Below, piece by piece: positions 51,562 through 59,507 of a stretch of 64,000 nucleotides of DNA. Made by a program: the position numbers and the translations under genes. Position 1 is the first letter of the stretch; every line of letters starts with the position of its first letter. Source of the stretch: Xanthobacteraceae bacterium (GTDB taxonomy: Bacteria > Pseudomonadota > Alphaproteobacteria > Rhizobiales > Xanthobacteraceae); assembly GCA_019746355.1 (NCBI GenBank), contig JAIESC010000209.1, positions 1 through 64,000 on the forward strand, given 5' to 3'. The notes beneath the pieces were generated by a model, which did no database searches, was not told the origin of the DNA, and saw only the letters and a list, made by a program, of their open reading frames with translations.

Positions 51562-52152
51562 ATGGCTGCGAAAAAATCAGACAGGCGGACGGTGGCGAAG
51601 GCCGGACGCGAGTTCGTCTCGCCGGTGACCGTGACGCTGCCGCCGATGCTCGCCGGCGGCAGCGACGTGGCCTTCCGGGAGACGGTCTATCTCATGGTGC
51701 TGGCATTCGGCCGGCTGCATTCCTGCCGCGAGGCGTTCGGGCGTGCACTGTCGCTCACCGCTTCGCAGTTCATCGTGCTGATCGGCACCGCCTACCGGCA
51801 AGGCGCCGAGGGCGTGACGATCCGGGCGCTGGCCGATCACACCCAGCTGGCCGCGACGCACGTCACGACCGAAGTGGGGCGGCTGATCGGCAAAGGGCTC
51901 CTGATCAAGGAGGCCAATACGCGCGACCGGCGGAGCGTGCTGGTGCGGCTGTCGCCCAAGGGCGAGGCCGCGATCCGCTCGGTCAATCCGCTGCTGCGCC
52001 GGATCAACGACCAGCTGTTCAAGAACGTGTCGCGCAGCGAGTTTGCCGTGATCTCGCGCTTTCTCGCCAAATTCGCCCACAACAGCGAAGATGCATTGGT
52101 CGAAATCCAGCGCGCCGAACGCGAACGTGCCGCGGCGGATCGTGTTGCGTGA
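51562..52152 (+). CDS. MarR-family transcriptional regulator
   Basis: 196 residues. Winged-helix region LTASQFIVLIGTAYRQGAEGVTIRALADHTQLAATHVTTEVGRLIGKGLLIKEANTRDRRSVLVRLSPKGEAAI (about 75-145), with DxRS in the wing, is typical of MarR; an N-terminal extension of about 40 residues is unusual. It probably represses the divergent HpaB-like gene and perhaps its own downstream genes until an aromatic acid binds. No Cys-based redox sensing motif is clear. Confidence 0.9.
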   Translation: MAAKKSDRRTVAKAGREFVSPVTVTLPPMLAGGSDVAFRETVYLMVLAFGRLHSCREAFGRALSLTASQFIVLIGTAYRQGAEGVTIRALADHTQLAATHVTTEVGRLIGKGLLIKEANTRDRRSVLVRLSPKGEAAIRSVNPLLRRINDQLFKNVSRSEFAVISRFLAKFAHNSEDALVEIQRAERERAAADRVA

Positions 52153-52241
52153 ACCGCAAGGCAGGATTGAGCGACCACCGGGCCCTTGCCTCCGCGGCGC
52201 ACGTCGATCAACCTGCCGCAGACCAAGCGGGAAGAAGAAGC

Positions 52242-52847
52242 ATGTCCGAACTGGAACGCTGGGAGACGCGCTATGCCGCGCCGGAATATCACTTCGGCAA
52301 GGCGCCGAACGCATTCCTCAAGGGCAAGGCGCATCTGCTGAACGCCGGGCAGAAGGCCCTGTCGATTGCCGATGGCGAAGGACGCAACAGCGTGTTTCTC
52401 GCCGAACTCGGCCTCGACGTCCGGGCGATGGACTTCTCGCCGAACGCACTGGCCAAGGCGCGGGCGCTGGCGAAAGAGCGCGGCGTGACCGTGCGCTTCG
52501 AACAGGCCGATCTTGAAACATGGAGGTGGCCGGCCGGCGAATTGGACGTCGTGGTCGCGATCTTCATCCAGTTCTGCCCGCCGGCTTTGCGGGCCCGCGT
52601 GTTCGAAAACATAAAGCGGGCGCTCAAGCCGGGCGGACTGATCCTGATACAGGGCTACCGCCCCGAGCAGCTTAAGTACAAGACCGGCGGCCCATCGCAG
52701 GTCGAGCAGCTCTACACGCGAGAGCTCCTGGAACAGGCATTCGCCGGTTGCGCCTCGGTCCAGATCGAGGAATACGACCGCGAGGTGCAGGAGGGCGCAG
52801 GTCACGGCGGCATGTCGGCTTTGATCGACCTGGTCGCCCGGAAATAG
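52242..52847 (+). CDS. Class I SAM-dependent methyltransferase (TehB-like)
   Basis: 201 residues. LSIADGEGRNSVFLAELGLDVRAMDFSPNALAKARALA (about 41-78) is motif I and post-I of the Rossmann methyltransferase fold, with EQADLETW and LKPGGLILIQGY later. Relatives include TehB-like and thiopurine-type enzymes. Target not known. GAAGAAGAAG lies upstream of the ATG. It is 13 bases from the VOC gene, so the two are probably co-transcribed. Confidence 0.85.
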   Translation: MSELERWETRYAAPEYHFGKAPNAFLKGKAHLLNAGQKALSIADGEGRNSVFLAELGLDVRAMDFSPNALAKARALAKERGVTVRFEQADLETWRWPAGELDVVVAIFIQFCPPALRARVFENIKRALKPGGLILIQGYRPEQLKYKTGGPSQVEQLYTRELLEQAFAGCASVQIEEYDREVQEGAGHGGMSALIDLVARK

Positions 52848-52860
52848 CAAGGAGCGAGCT

Positions 52861-53751
52861 ATGATCAAGTTGCTGCGGCTCGGCCACGCCACCTTCGAGA
52901 CGCCGGACATCGAGAAGGCGATCGAGCACCACACCCAGGTGATCGGCCTGTCGCTCGCCGGCCGCGACGGCAACCGCGCGTTTCTCGCAACCCGCACCGG
53001 CCAGCTTGCCGTCGAACTGCAGCAGAGCTCGCAATCCAAGTGCACCAAGCTCGCGTTCGAGGTGCCGGCCACCGCCGACTTCGCAGACATCCGCCGCGAG
53101 CTGCAGCAGCACGGTGTCGCGTCGGAAGAACGCAACGACTCCGTTCCCGGCCTTCCCAAGGTGCTGTCGTTCAAGGATCCCAAGGGCACGAGCGTCGAGC
53201 TGTTCCGCGACTGGAGTTACGTCGGCAACGAGCAGCAGGTCGTGGGAGCAGGCGTGTTCAAGCTCGGGCATGTCGCCTTCATCGTGCCGGAGCCGCAGGC
53301 GATCGCCGAGTTCTACGGCAAGGTGCTGGGCTTCCGCATGTCCGACTGGATCGGCGACTTCTTCGTGTTCATGCGCTGCAACGCAGACCATCACACGGTG
53401 AACTTCATCCGCGGCGACAAGATCAACATGCATCACATCGCCTATGAGGTGCGCGACTTCGCGCATCTGCAGAGCGCATGCGACCTGCTCGGACAGCGGA
53501 AAATCCCGATCGCCTGGGGCCCGACGCGGCTCGGGCCCGGCCACAACGTCGCGATCTTTCACCGCGACCATGACGACTGGATCACCGAGTTCTACGCCGA
53601 GCTCGACCAGATGAAGGACGAGGACCTCGGCTATTTCGATCCCCGGCCGTGGCACCGCGACCGGCCGCAGCGGCCGAAGGTCTGGGACAATGCCGTGGTG
53701 GCCCAGATCTGGGGCCCGCCGCCGACGCCGGATTTCCTGCGGCGGAAGTAA
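52861..53751 (+). CDS. Two-domain VOC protein, extradiol dioxygenase-like
   Basis: 296 residues with two VOC modules. The second has the type I extradiol metal set: His in KLGHVAFIV (about 140), His in NMHHIAYEV (about 197) and Glu in WITEFYAEL (about 244), and a HRDHDDWITE loop. The first module (LGHATFETPDIEKAIEHHTQVIGL) is structural. Catechol 2,3-dioxygenase-like ring cleavage is the likely reaction, fitting an HpaB-type hydroxylase nearby. AAGGAG precedes the ATG. Confidence 0.85.
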   Translation: MIKLLRLGHATFETPDIEKAIEHHTQVIGLSLAGRDGNRAFLATRTGQLAVELQQSSQSKCTKLAFEVPATADFADIRRELQQHGVASEERNDSVPGLPKVLSFKDPKGTSVELFRDWSYVGNEQQVVGAGVFKLGHVAFIVPEPQAIAEFYGKVLGFRMSDWIGDFFVFMRCNADHHTVNFIRGDKINMHHIAYEVRDFAHLQSACDLLGQRKIPIAWGPTRLGPGHNVAIFHRDHDDWITEFYAELDQMKDEDLGYFDPRPWHRDRPQRPKVWDNAVVAQIWGPPPTPDFLRRK

Positions 53752-53752
53752 G

Positions 53753-54616
53753 CTACAGCCGCTCCTGCAGGAATCGCAGCAGCCGCGGCGCCATGAAGCC
53801 GGAGAAGCTTCCCGGCTCCTCGATCGGATCGCCGCCGAAGTAATGCGGCGCGCCTTGCAGGATCGTCGTGCGGACGAAGCAGCCCGCCTGCTTGAGCGCA
53901 AGCACGAAGGCGTCGGTGTGCGCCCTGCGGTCCACCAGGTCGTCCTCGGTGCCGACGCTGAGGTGCACCGCGACCTTGTTGTTGGCGCTCACCGCATAGC
54001 TGATCGGCGAGGCGTCGAAATAGAGCTTGCGGTTGTCGGCGAGCGAAGCGCCGAGGAACCATTCGATGTTGTTCTGCTTCGGGCTCTGCCGATTGTAAGT
54101 CTGCCACATCTCGGCGACGTCATAGACGCCATAGACCCCGGCGAACACCTTCACGTCGGTGCTCTCGTGGGCATGCGGGTCGCCCGGATAGCCGCCGGCG
54201 AACGGCGCGCCCTTGCCCGCGAGCGCCGCAAGCGCGCCGAGGTTCCCGCCGGCCGAATGGCCGAAGATGCCGAGGCGGTCGCCGGCGATGTTGAGCGCCT
54301 TGGCGTTGCCGCGCACATACTGCACCGCCGCCATCACGTCCTGCACCGCATGGGGAAACGTCTTCTGGTTCGCCTTGGCGAGCCGGTAGCTGATCGCGAA
54401 CAGTGCTACGCCGCGGGCGGCGAGCCACGGGCCCCAGTACTGGAACGCGCTGCGCGCGCCCTGCACCCAGCCGCCGCCGTGCACGCCGACCAGCGCCGGG
54501 AATGGGCCCGTGCCCTTCGGCAGATAAAGGTCGCCGGCAAGCGCAACGCTGTCATGCGTAGCGTAGGTCACGCCCGGCCGAGTTTCGATTTCCAAGAGCT
54601 TTTCGGCCGAACTCAT
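53753..54616 (-). CDS. Alpha/beta hydrolase, BD-FAE/esterase-lipase type
   Basis: 287 residues. VGVHGGGWVQG (about 44-54) is the oxyanion HGGGW motif and GIFGHSAGGNLG (about 125-136) the nucleophile elbow with catalytic Ser; the acid and His lie in VGTEDDLVDRRAHTD and GAPHYFGG near the C terminus. Acts as a carboxylesterase or amidase on a small ester. It is convergent with the VOC gene, one base between stops, and divergent from the next hydrolase. All catalytic residues present. Confidence 0.88.
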   Translation of the reverse strand: MSSAEKLLEIETRPGVTYATHDSVALAGDLYLPKGTGPFPALVGVHGGGWVQGARSAFQYWGPWLAARGVALFAISYRLAKANQKTFPHAVQDVMAAVQYVRGNAKALNIAGDRLGIFGHSAGGNLGALAALAGKGAPFAGGYPGDPHAHESTDVKVFAGVYGVYDVAEMWQTYNRQSPKQNNIEWFLGASLADNRKLYFDASPISYAVSANNKVAVHLSVGTEDDLVDRRAHTDAFVLALKQAGCFVRTTILQGAPHYFGGDPIEEPGSFSGFMAPRLLRFLQERL

Positions 54617-54724
54617 GCGCGTGTTCCTCTCCGTTGAACCTCAATTGCGGGCGGCGATCTTGAAACAGCAGCTGCGCTCGTGCAATGGGATGGAAGGGCT
54701 GGAAACAAAAACGGGCTTAGGCGT

Positions 54725-55543
54725 ATGTCCGCGAGTGCAGCGGCGGTTTCTTCCATCGCGGTCAACAGCACGAACATCGAGCTTGTCGAGCGTGGGCACG
54801 GCCGGCCGATCCTGTTTCTGCATCCCGGTATCGGCATCGACGCGAACGCTCCCGTGCTCGACGCGCTGGCGCGCGGCGGCCGCGTCATCGCGCCGTCGCA
54901 TCCGGGCTTCGGCGCGTCGCAACTGCCGAAGGGCATGAGCACGGTCGACGACATCGCGTATTTCTATCTCGACCTGCTCGAGCAGCTCGATCTCAACGAC
55001 GCTTTGGTCGTCGGCGTAGGCCTCGGTGGCTGGATCGCGGCCGAGGTCGCCGTGAAAGACGGCTCCCGGTTCTCGCAGCTGGTGATGGCGAATGCGGTGG
55101 GCGTGAAGATCGGCGACCGCGAGACCCGCGACATCGTCGATATCTGGTCGCTGATTCCTGCGGAGTTCAACGCGCTCGCTTATTTCGATCCCAAGGCCGG
55201 CGAACGCGACTACAAGACCCTGCCGGAGCAGGAATCGCTCGTCGCGGCGCGCAACCGCGAAGCGCAGGCGCGCTTTGCCTGGTCGCCCTACATGCACAAT
55301 CCGAAACTCAAGAACCGGCTGCACCGCATCAAGCTGCCGACGCTGTTTCTCTGGGGCACCGCCGATCGCATCCTGAGCGAGACCTACGGGCGCGGCTACT
55401 GCGCGCTCATTCCCGGCGCGAAGTTCGAGACCGTCGAGCGGGCCGGCCACTTCCCGCATCTCGAGCAGCCCGAGGAATTCGCCCGCCGCGCACTCGCCTT
55501 CGCCGAAGTCCCGCAAGCCATGCCCCGCACGCGCCGGGCCTGA
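54725..55543 (+). CDS. Alpha/beta hydrolase-fold protein lacking the nucleophile
   Basis: 272 residues. The fold is that of meta-cleavage-product hydrolases (ILFLHPGIGID, APSHPGFGAS, FLWGTADRI with Asp214, ERAGHFPHLEQPEEF with His242). The nucleophile elbow, normally G-x-S-x-G, reads G97-V-G99-L-G, so the catalytic Ser is replaced by Gly. Asp and His are kept. It may be a non-hydrolytic member (lyase, cofactor-free oxygenase-like) or use a substrate-assisted route. It precedes an LLM flavin enzyme by 22 bases. Confidence 0.85.
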   Translation: MSASAAAVSSIAVNSTNIELVERGHGRPILFLHPGIGIDANAPVLDALARGGRVIAPSHPGFGASQLPKGMSTVDDIAYFYLDLLEQLDLNDALVVGVGLGGWIAAEVAVKDGSRFSQLVMANAVGVKIGDRETRDIVDIWSLIPAEFNALAYFDPKAGERDYKTLPEQESLVAARNREAQARFAWSPYMHNPKLKNRLHRIKLPTLFLWGTADRILSETYGRGYCALIPGAKFETVERAGHFPHLEQPEEFARRALAFAEVPQAMPRTRRA

Positions 55544-55565
55544 GCAGCGCCCAAGGAGACAGGCC

Positions 55566-56750
55566 ATGCAGGTCTATCACTTCACCGAGCAGCCCTATTA
55601 CCCGGCGTGGAACCACCACAAGGGTTCGCTGCGGGTGAACCTGCCAAACGAGATGTGCGATCCGCAAATCGCCGGCGACCTGTTCCACCGCTATTACGAC
55701 GAGTGGAAGCTCGCCGACGAGCTCGGCTTCAACATCATGGTCAACGAACACCATCAGACCGCGACCTGCATGTCGTCGACGGTGATCGTCGGCCTGTCAG
55801 TGCTGGCGCGCGAGACGAAGAAGGCGCGCCTGCTGGTGCTCGGCTATCCGATCGGTCACCGGCCCGATCCGCTGCGCTGCGCGGAGGAGCTTGCCACCAT
55901 CGACGTGGTGTCGCGCGGCCGGCTCGACATGGGCTTCATCAAGGGCGTTCCTTACGAGTTTCCGGCGTCGAACCAGAACCCGGTCGGCGTCATGGACCGC
56001 TTCTGGGAGTCGCACGATTTCATCCTCAAGGCGATGACGCATCGCGGCGAGCCGTTCAACTGGGAGGGCGAGCACTTCCACTACCGGCAGGTCAACATCT
56101 GGCCGCGCCCGGTGCAGCAGCCGCATCCGCCGGTCTGGACCACCACCGGCAACCGCACGCAGGCGAAGCTCCTCGGCGAGAAGGGCTACGTGATGGCGAC
56201 GCTCGGCTCGGGCTACGCCACGCGGCCGCTCTACGACGCCTATCGCGCGGCCTATGCGGCGAAATGGAAGCGGCCCGCGCCGGCGGACCGCTTTGCCTAT
56301 CTCGGGCTTGTTGCCGTTGCTGATAACGAGGCGGAAGCGCGCCGCCGCGGCGAGCTGGTTGCCGGCTATCTCTATTCCTCGTCGATCGTGCACGTGCCGT
56401 TCCGCAATCCGCCGGGATTTCTGACGGCGGACGACAACGCCAAGATGCTGCGGGGCCTGACCGCGCCGCGCAGCTTCACCAAGGATCGCCGCGCGATCAA
56501 CATGCACTCCGGCAGCGTGCAGGATCTGATCGACGCAGGCCTCCTGTTCTGCGGCACGCCGGATCAGGTCTATCGCCAGATCGTCGATTTCACCGAATAC
56601 TGCGGTGGCATGGGCAACCTGCTGATGATGGGCCACGCCGGCTTCCTGTCGCACGAGGACACCGTGTCCAACCTCACGATGTTCTCGCAAGAGGTCATGC
56701 CGCGCCTTGCGGCCTACAAGCAGCCCGAGCCGCAAAGCGTGGCGGCGTAA
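55566..56750 (+). CDS. LLM-class flavin-dependent oxidoreductase
   Basis: 394 residues of the luciferase-like monooxygenase family. LADELGFNIMVNEHHQTATCMSSTVIVGLSVLARETKKARLLVLGYPIGHRPDPLRCAEELATIDVVSRGRLDMGFIKG (about 47-125) gives the EHH and RGRLDMGF family motifs, then VWTTTGNRTQAKLLGEKGYVMAT. It belongs to the luciferase alpha-like branch, distinct from the RutA-like gene at 13061. It uses FMNH2 and oxygen, or F420-like cofactors in some relatives. Coupled position after the nucleophile-less hydrolase suggests a two-step route. Substrate unknown. Confidence 0.9.
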   Translation: MQVYHFTEQPYYPAWNHHKGSLRVNLPNEMCDPQIAGDLFHRYYDEWKLADELGFNIMVNEHHQTATCMSSTVIVGLSVLARETKKARLLVLGYPIGHRPDPLRCAEELATIDVVSRGRLDMGFIKGVPYEFPASNQNPVGVMDRFWESHDFILKAMTHRGEPFNWEGEHFHYRQVNIWPRPVQQPHPPVWTTTGNRTQAKLLGEKGYVMATLGSGYATRPLYDAYRAAYAAKWKRPAPADRFAYLGLVAVADNEAEARRRGELVAGYLYSSSIVHVPFRNPPGFLTADDNAKMLRGLTAPRSFTKDRRAINMHSGSVQDLIDAGLLFCGTPDQVYRQIVDFTEYCGGMGNLLMMGHAGFLSHEDTVSNLTMFSQEVMPRLAAYKQPEPQSVAA

Positions 56751-57067
56751 GCCCGCCACGCGCGGCACTGCTGTCGCAGGCGATTGCCTGCGGCAACCGA
56801 TTTCGCCGCCGTCTATGCATCGCGGGCCTGCGTCATTCACGGAGACGATGGCCGATACGCCGAGCGTTATCGCACCCGCGCGAGTTATCCGACATTTCCA
56901 CAAAGCAGTGCCGCAATAGGACAGCTATTCCGCGATTGCTCTAACGCGCGATTAAAGAGTCAGGCCGCACCATTCACCCGTCACCCGCCAAGTCACCTGC
57001 CAAGTTGGTTGGCCCAAGTCCCTTGGCCGTCGTGTCCTATTTATTCAGTCGTTCAGGGGAGAACGTC
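56751..57067. other. Intergenic stretch, no gene seen
   Basis: About 317 bases. Near 56771-56795 GTCGCAGGCGATTGCCTGCGGC can form an imperfect hairpin that may end the LLM transcript, although no T run follows. An AT-richer patch with CCTATTTATTC at about 57036-57046 lies before the small gene at 57068 and may hold its promoter. Nothing else recognised. Confidence 0.4.
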
Positions 57068-57289
57068 ATGACCGACACGAAAACATTGCTGCAATCGGCC
57101 GCCCGCTGCCGCCGCATGGCGGCGCGAAGCGCAACGGAGGCGATCGCCCGAAAATTCCTGGCGCTGGCACAGGACTACGAGGAGCACGCCAGGCGCGCGG
57201 AAAAGGGTGTCGTGATCATCGATCTGAATGGGCCTGATCAGGAGGCCCCGAGGACTCCGCTGGCCGCGGCGCACGCCAAGGCGGGCTAG
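57068..57289 (+). CDS. Small conserved-type helical protein, function unknown
   Basis: 73 residues. LLQSAARCRRMAARSATEAIARKFLALAQDYEEHARRAE is one or two amphipathic helices; short proteins with the CRxxA...LAxDYExxA pattern are common in Bradyrhizobium relatives, without known role. GGGGAG precedes the ATG by seven bases. It is convergent with the Bug receptor that ends at 57301. Confidence 0.65.
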   Translation: MTDTKTLLQSAARCRRMAARSATEAIARKFLALAQDYEEHARRAEKGVVIIDLNGPDQEAPRTPLAAAHAKAG

Positions 57290-57300
57290 AGGCGAGGCCG

Positions 57301-58293
57301 CTAACGCGTGCCGGCCGCCTCCGCAAGGCCGCGCTCCTTGATCAGCGCCGTCCAGCGCACGATCTCGTCGCGATACATGCGCTCGGTCGCGGCCCCGTCG
57401 AGCGGCAGCGGCTCGAAGCCGGTCTGCTTCAGCTTGGCCTGCGTGGCCGGGTCGCTCACCGCTGCGAACACCTCGCGGGCGATGCGATCGCGCACGCCCT
57501 GCGGAATCCCGGGCGCGCCGAAGATGCCCTGCCAGTTGGTGTGGTCGATGCCCGGATAGCCTTCCTCCGCCATGGTCGGCACCTTCGGCGCGATGCCGAG
57601 GCGATGCTTGCTGGCGACCGCCAGGAATTTGAGTTTCGGATTGTCGATCTGGCCGGCGGCGACCGCCGAGCTCATCATGTGCGTCTCGATCGCGCCGGAG
57701 AGAAGGTCCGTCGTGGCCTGCGAGCCGGATTTGTACTGCACATGCTGCATGCTGATGCCGGTCCGCTGCATCAGCACCTCGCTGACCAGATGCGCGAGAC
57801 CGCCATAGCCGGTGGCCCCGAAGTTGATCTTGCCCGGCCGCGCCTTGGCGTAGGCGATGAACTCCCTGAGCGTCGAGACCGGGACTTTCTCGTTCACCAC
57901 GAACAGCGCCGACCATTCGGTCATCATGACGATCGGCACATAGTCGCGCAGCGGATCGAACGGATAGTCCTTCTGCATCAGCGCCGGCGTGACGTTGCCG
58001 CCCAGCGTGCCGAGCAGCAGCGTGTAGCCGTCGGGCCTCGCCTTGATCGCCTCGCGAATACCGATGACGCTGTTGCCGCCGGGCTTGTTGTCGACGATGA
58101 CGCTCTGGCCGAAGCGGGCGGTGAGCGCTTCGGCGACGATGCGTGCGGCAATGTCGGCGGAGCCGCCGGCGGCGAACGGCGCGATGATCGTAACCTGGCG
58201 CGAGGGGTAATTGTCCTGGGCGTGAGCCGGGGCGAGCAGACCCACGACAAAACCCAGGACGAGCAGCAGATGCACGCGATGCCTGTACAGCAT
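57301..58293 (-). CDS. Bug/TctC-family solute receptor
   Basis: 330 residues with a signal peptide ending AHAQ near 25. VTIIAPFAAGGSADIAARI, VIVDNKPGGNSVIG, INFGATGYGGLAHLVSEVL, VQYKSGSQATTDLL and APKVPTMAEEGYPGID are family blocks. The ATG shares one base with the stop of the glutathione transferase gene upstream (TGATG), so receptor and transferase are translationally coupled, an unusual pairing that suggests shared handling of an electrophilic or acidic compound. Confidence 0.92.
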   Translation of the reverse strand: MLYRHRVHLLLVLGFVVGLLAPAHAQDNYPSRQVTIIAPFAAGGSADIAARIVAEALTARFGQSVIVDNKPGGNSVIGIREAIKARPDGYTLLLGTLGGNVTPALMQKDYPFDPLRDYVPIVMMTEWSALFVVNEKVPVSTLREFIAYAKARPGKINFGATGYGGLAHLVSEVLMQRTGISMQHVQYKSGSQATTDLLSGAIETHMMSSAVAAGQIDNPKLKFLAVASKHRLGIAPKVPTMAEEGYPGIDHTNWQGIFGAPGIPQGVRDRIAREVFAAVSDPATQAKLKQTGFEPLPLDGAATERMYRDEIVRWTALIKERGLAEAAGTR

Positions 58294-58994
58294 CAGGCCC
58301 TCGCGTATTTGCCGCGGCCGAAGAAGCGGTCCTTGTGGTCGTCGGTCGCGGTTTCGCGGCTCGATTTGATCTCGCCCTGCTTGGCGATCATGGTCTTGAT
58401 CGCCGGCCGCGCTGAAAGCTCCTCGAACCAGCGCTTGAAGTTCGGCAGATTGTCGATAAAGGCGCCCTGCGCCTGATGCTGGCGCGTCCAGGGGAAAGTC
58501 GCCATGTCGGCGATCGAATACTCCTTGCCGCCGAGATACTTCACCTCGCCGAGCCGATTGTTGATCAGGTCGTAGAGCCGCAGCAATTCGGTCTTGTAAC
58601 GGCTGAGCGAGTAATCGTTGCCGGGCTTGGGCGCGAACAGGTTGAAGTGCGTGAAGTTGCCGAACGCCGGCCCGACGCCCGACACCTGGATCATCAGCCA
58701 CTGGACGACCTCGTACTTCGACGCCATGTCCTTGGGCATGAACTTGCCGGTCTTCTCGGCGAGATACATCAGGATCGCGCCGGACTCGAACACGGTGTAC
58801 GGCTTGCCGCCCGGACCATCGTGATCGACGATCACCGGGATCTTCTTGTTGGGGTTGAGCAGCTCGAATTCGGGCGCGTGCTGCGCGCTCGCCCAGACAT
58901 CCACCGGCTTGAAATTGTACTTGAGCCCGCACTCCTCGAGCATGATGAAAATCTTCTGCACGTTGGGGCTGGTCAATCCGTAGAAGTCGATCAT
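58293..58994 (-). CDS. Glutathione S-transferase family protein (YghU/Ure2p-like)
   Basis: 233 residues. IDFYGLTSPNVQKIFIMLEECGLKY (thioredoxin domain), NPNKKIPVIVDHDG (cis-Pro loop), VFESGAILMYLAEKTG (glutathione site) and YSIADMATFPWTRQHQAQG (helical domain) match the Nu-class/YghU group, which has disulfide-bond reductase activity on GSSG and peroxides rather than classic conjugation. GAGG lies five bases before the ATG. First gene of a two-gene unit with a Bug receptor. Confidence 0.88.
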   Translation of the reverse strand: MIDFYGLTSPNVQKIFIMLEECGLKYNFKPVDVWASAQHAPEFELLNPNKKIPVIVDHDGPGGKPYTVFESGAILMYLAEKTGKFMPKDMASKYEVVQWLMIQVSGVGPAFGNFTHFNLFAPKPGNDYSLSRYKTELLRLYDLINNRLGEVKYLGGKEYSIADMATFPWTRQHQAQGAFIDNLPNFKRWFEELSARPAIKTMIAKQGEIKSSRETATDDHKDRFFGRGKYARA

Positions 58995-59452
58995 GGTCCT
59001 CACCTGAGAATTGATTGCCGCCGACACCACCGGCCGGCGGCCTGCGTCCGCGTGTCGCGGTTTTCCGGACAGCGGAACGAAGCCTAGCGCGTCACAAGCA
59101 CTTCGACCACCGCCCCCGGAACTCATCGGCCGCGTCGCGCAAACTTGCGTTGCGCGCGCAGTTGACAGCCGCACACCCGCCTGAAAACCTCGCCGCCGCG
59201 AACATCGGCCTTCACTGCGCAACCGCCGGATCTACGCTGTCGAGCTTTGGTCACAAGAGCTTCGCGGTCTTTGGCCCGCTCGCCCTGCTCGCCCCCGCCT
59301 TGTATCCGGTTTCTGTTCGTCGGTTCGCAGTTTCGCTCCCCGCTTCCTTCACGCCGGCCTCGCGGTCCGACGCTCTGCGGTTCGCTTGGCTCGCTGTGAC
59401 CAGCTTACGAGAGGACTTCCACCTCCAAGTCGATGCCCATGCCGGGCGCACC
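58995..59452. other. Intergenic stretch between GST gene and antiporter terminator
   Basis: About 450 bases with no convincing gene. A frame of 86 residues on the minus strand here is basic, Ser/Arg-rich and lacks a binding site and family pattern. The region should hold the promoter of the GST-Bug unit near 59000-59100. No repeat seen elsewhere in the window. Confidence 0.4.
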
Positions 59453-59481
59453 AAAAAAAGTGACCGGGTTTCCCCGGTCAC
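59453..59481 (-). terminator. Rho-independent terminator of the MFS antiporter gene
   Basis: GTGACCGGG (59460-59468) and CCCGGTCAC (59473-59481) form a perfect 9-bp stem with a four-base loop. On the minus strand the stem is followed by seven T (complement of 59453-59459). It lies 27 bases after the antiporter stop. Confidence 0.9.
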
Positions 59482-59507
59482 TGCAAGTCTCAACGAGCTC
59501 AGAAATA

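Noticed and set aside
56784..57071. 95-residue frame before the small gene at 57068
   Set aside because: No binding site, no recognisable motif, and it would overlap the better-supported start at 57068.
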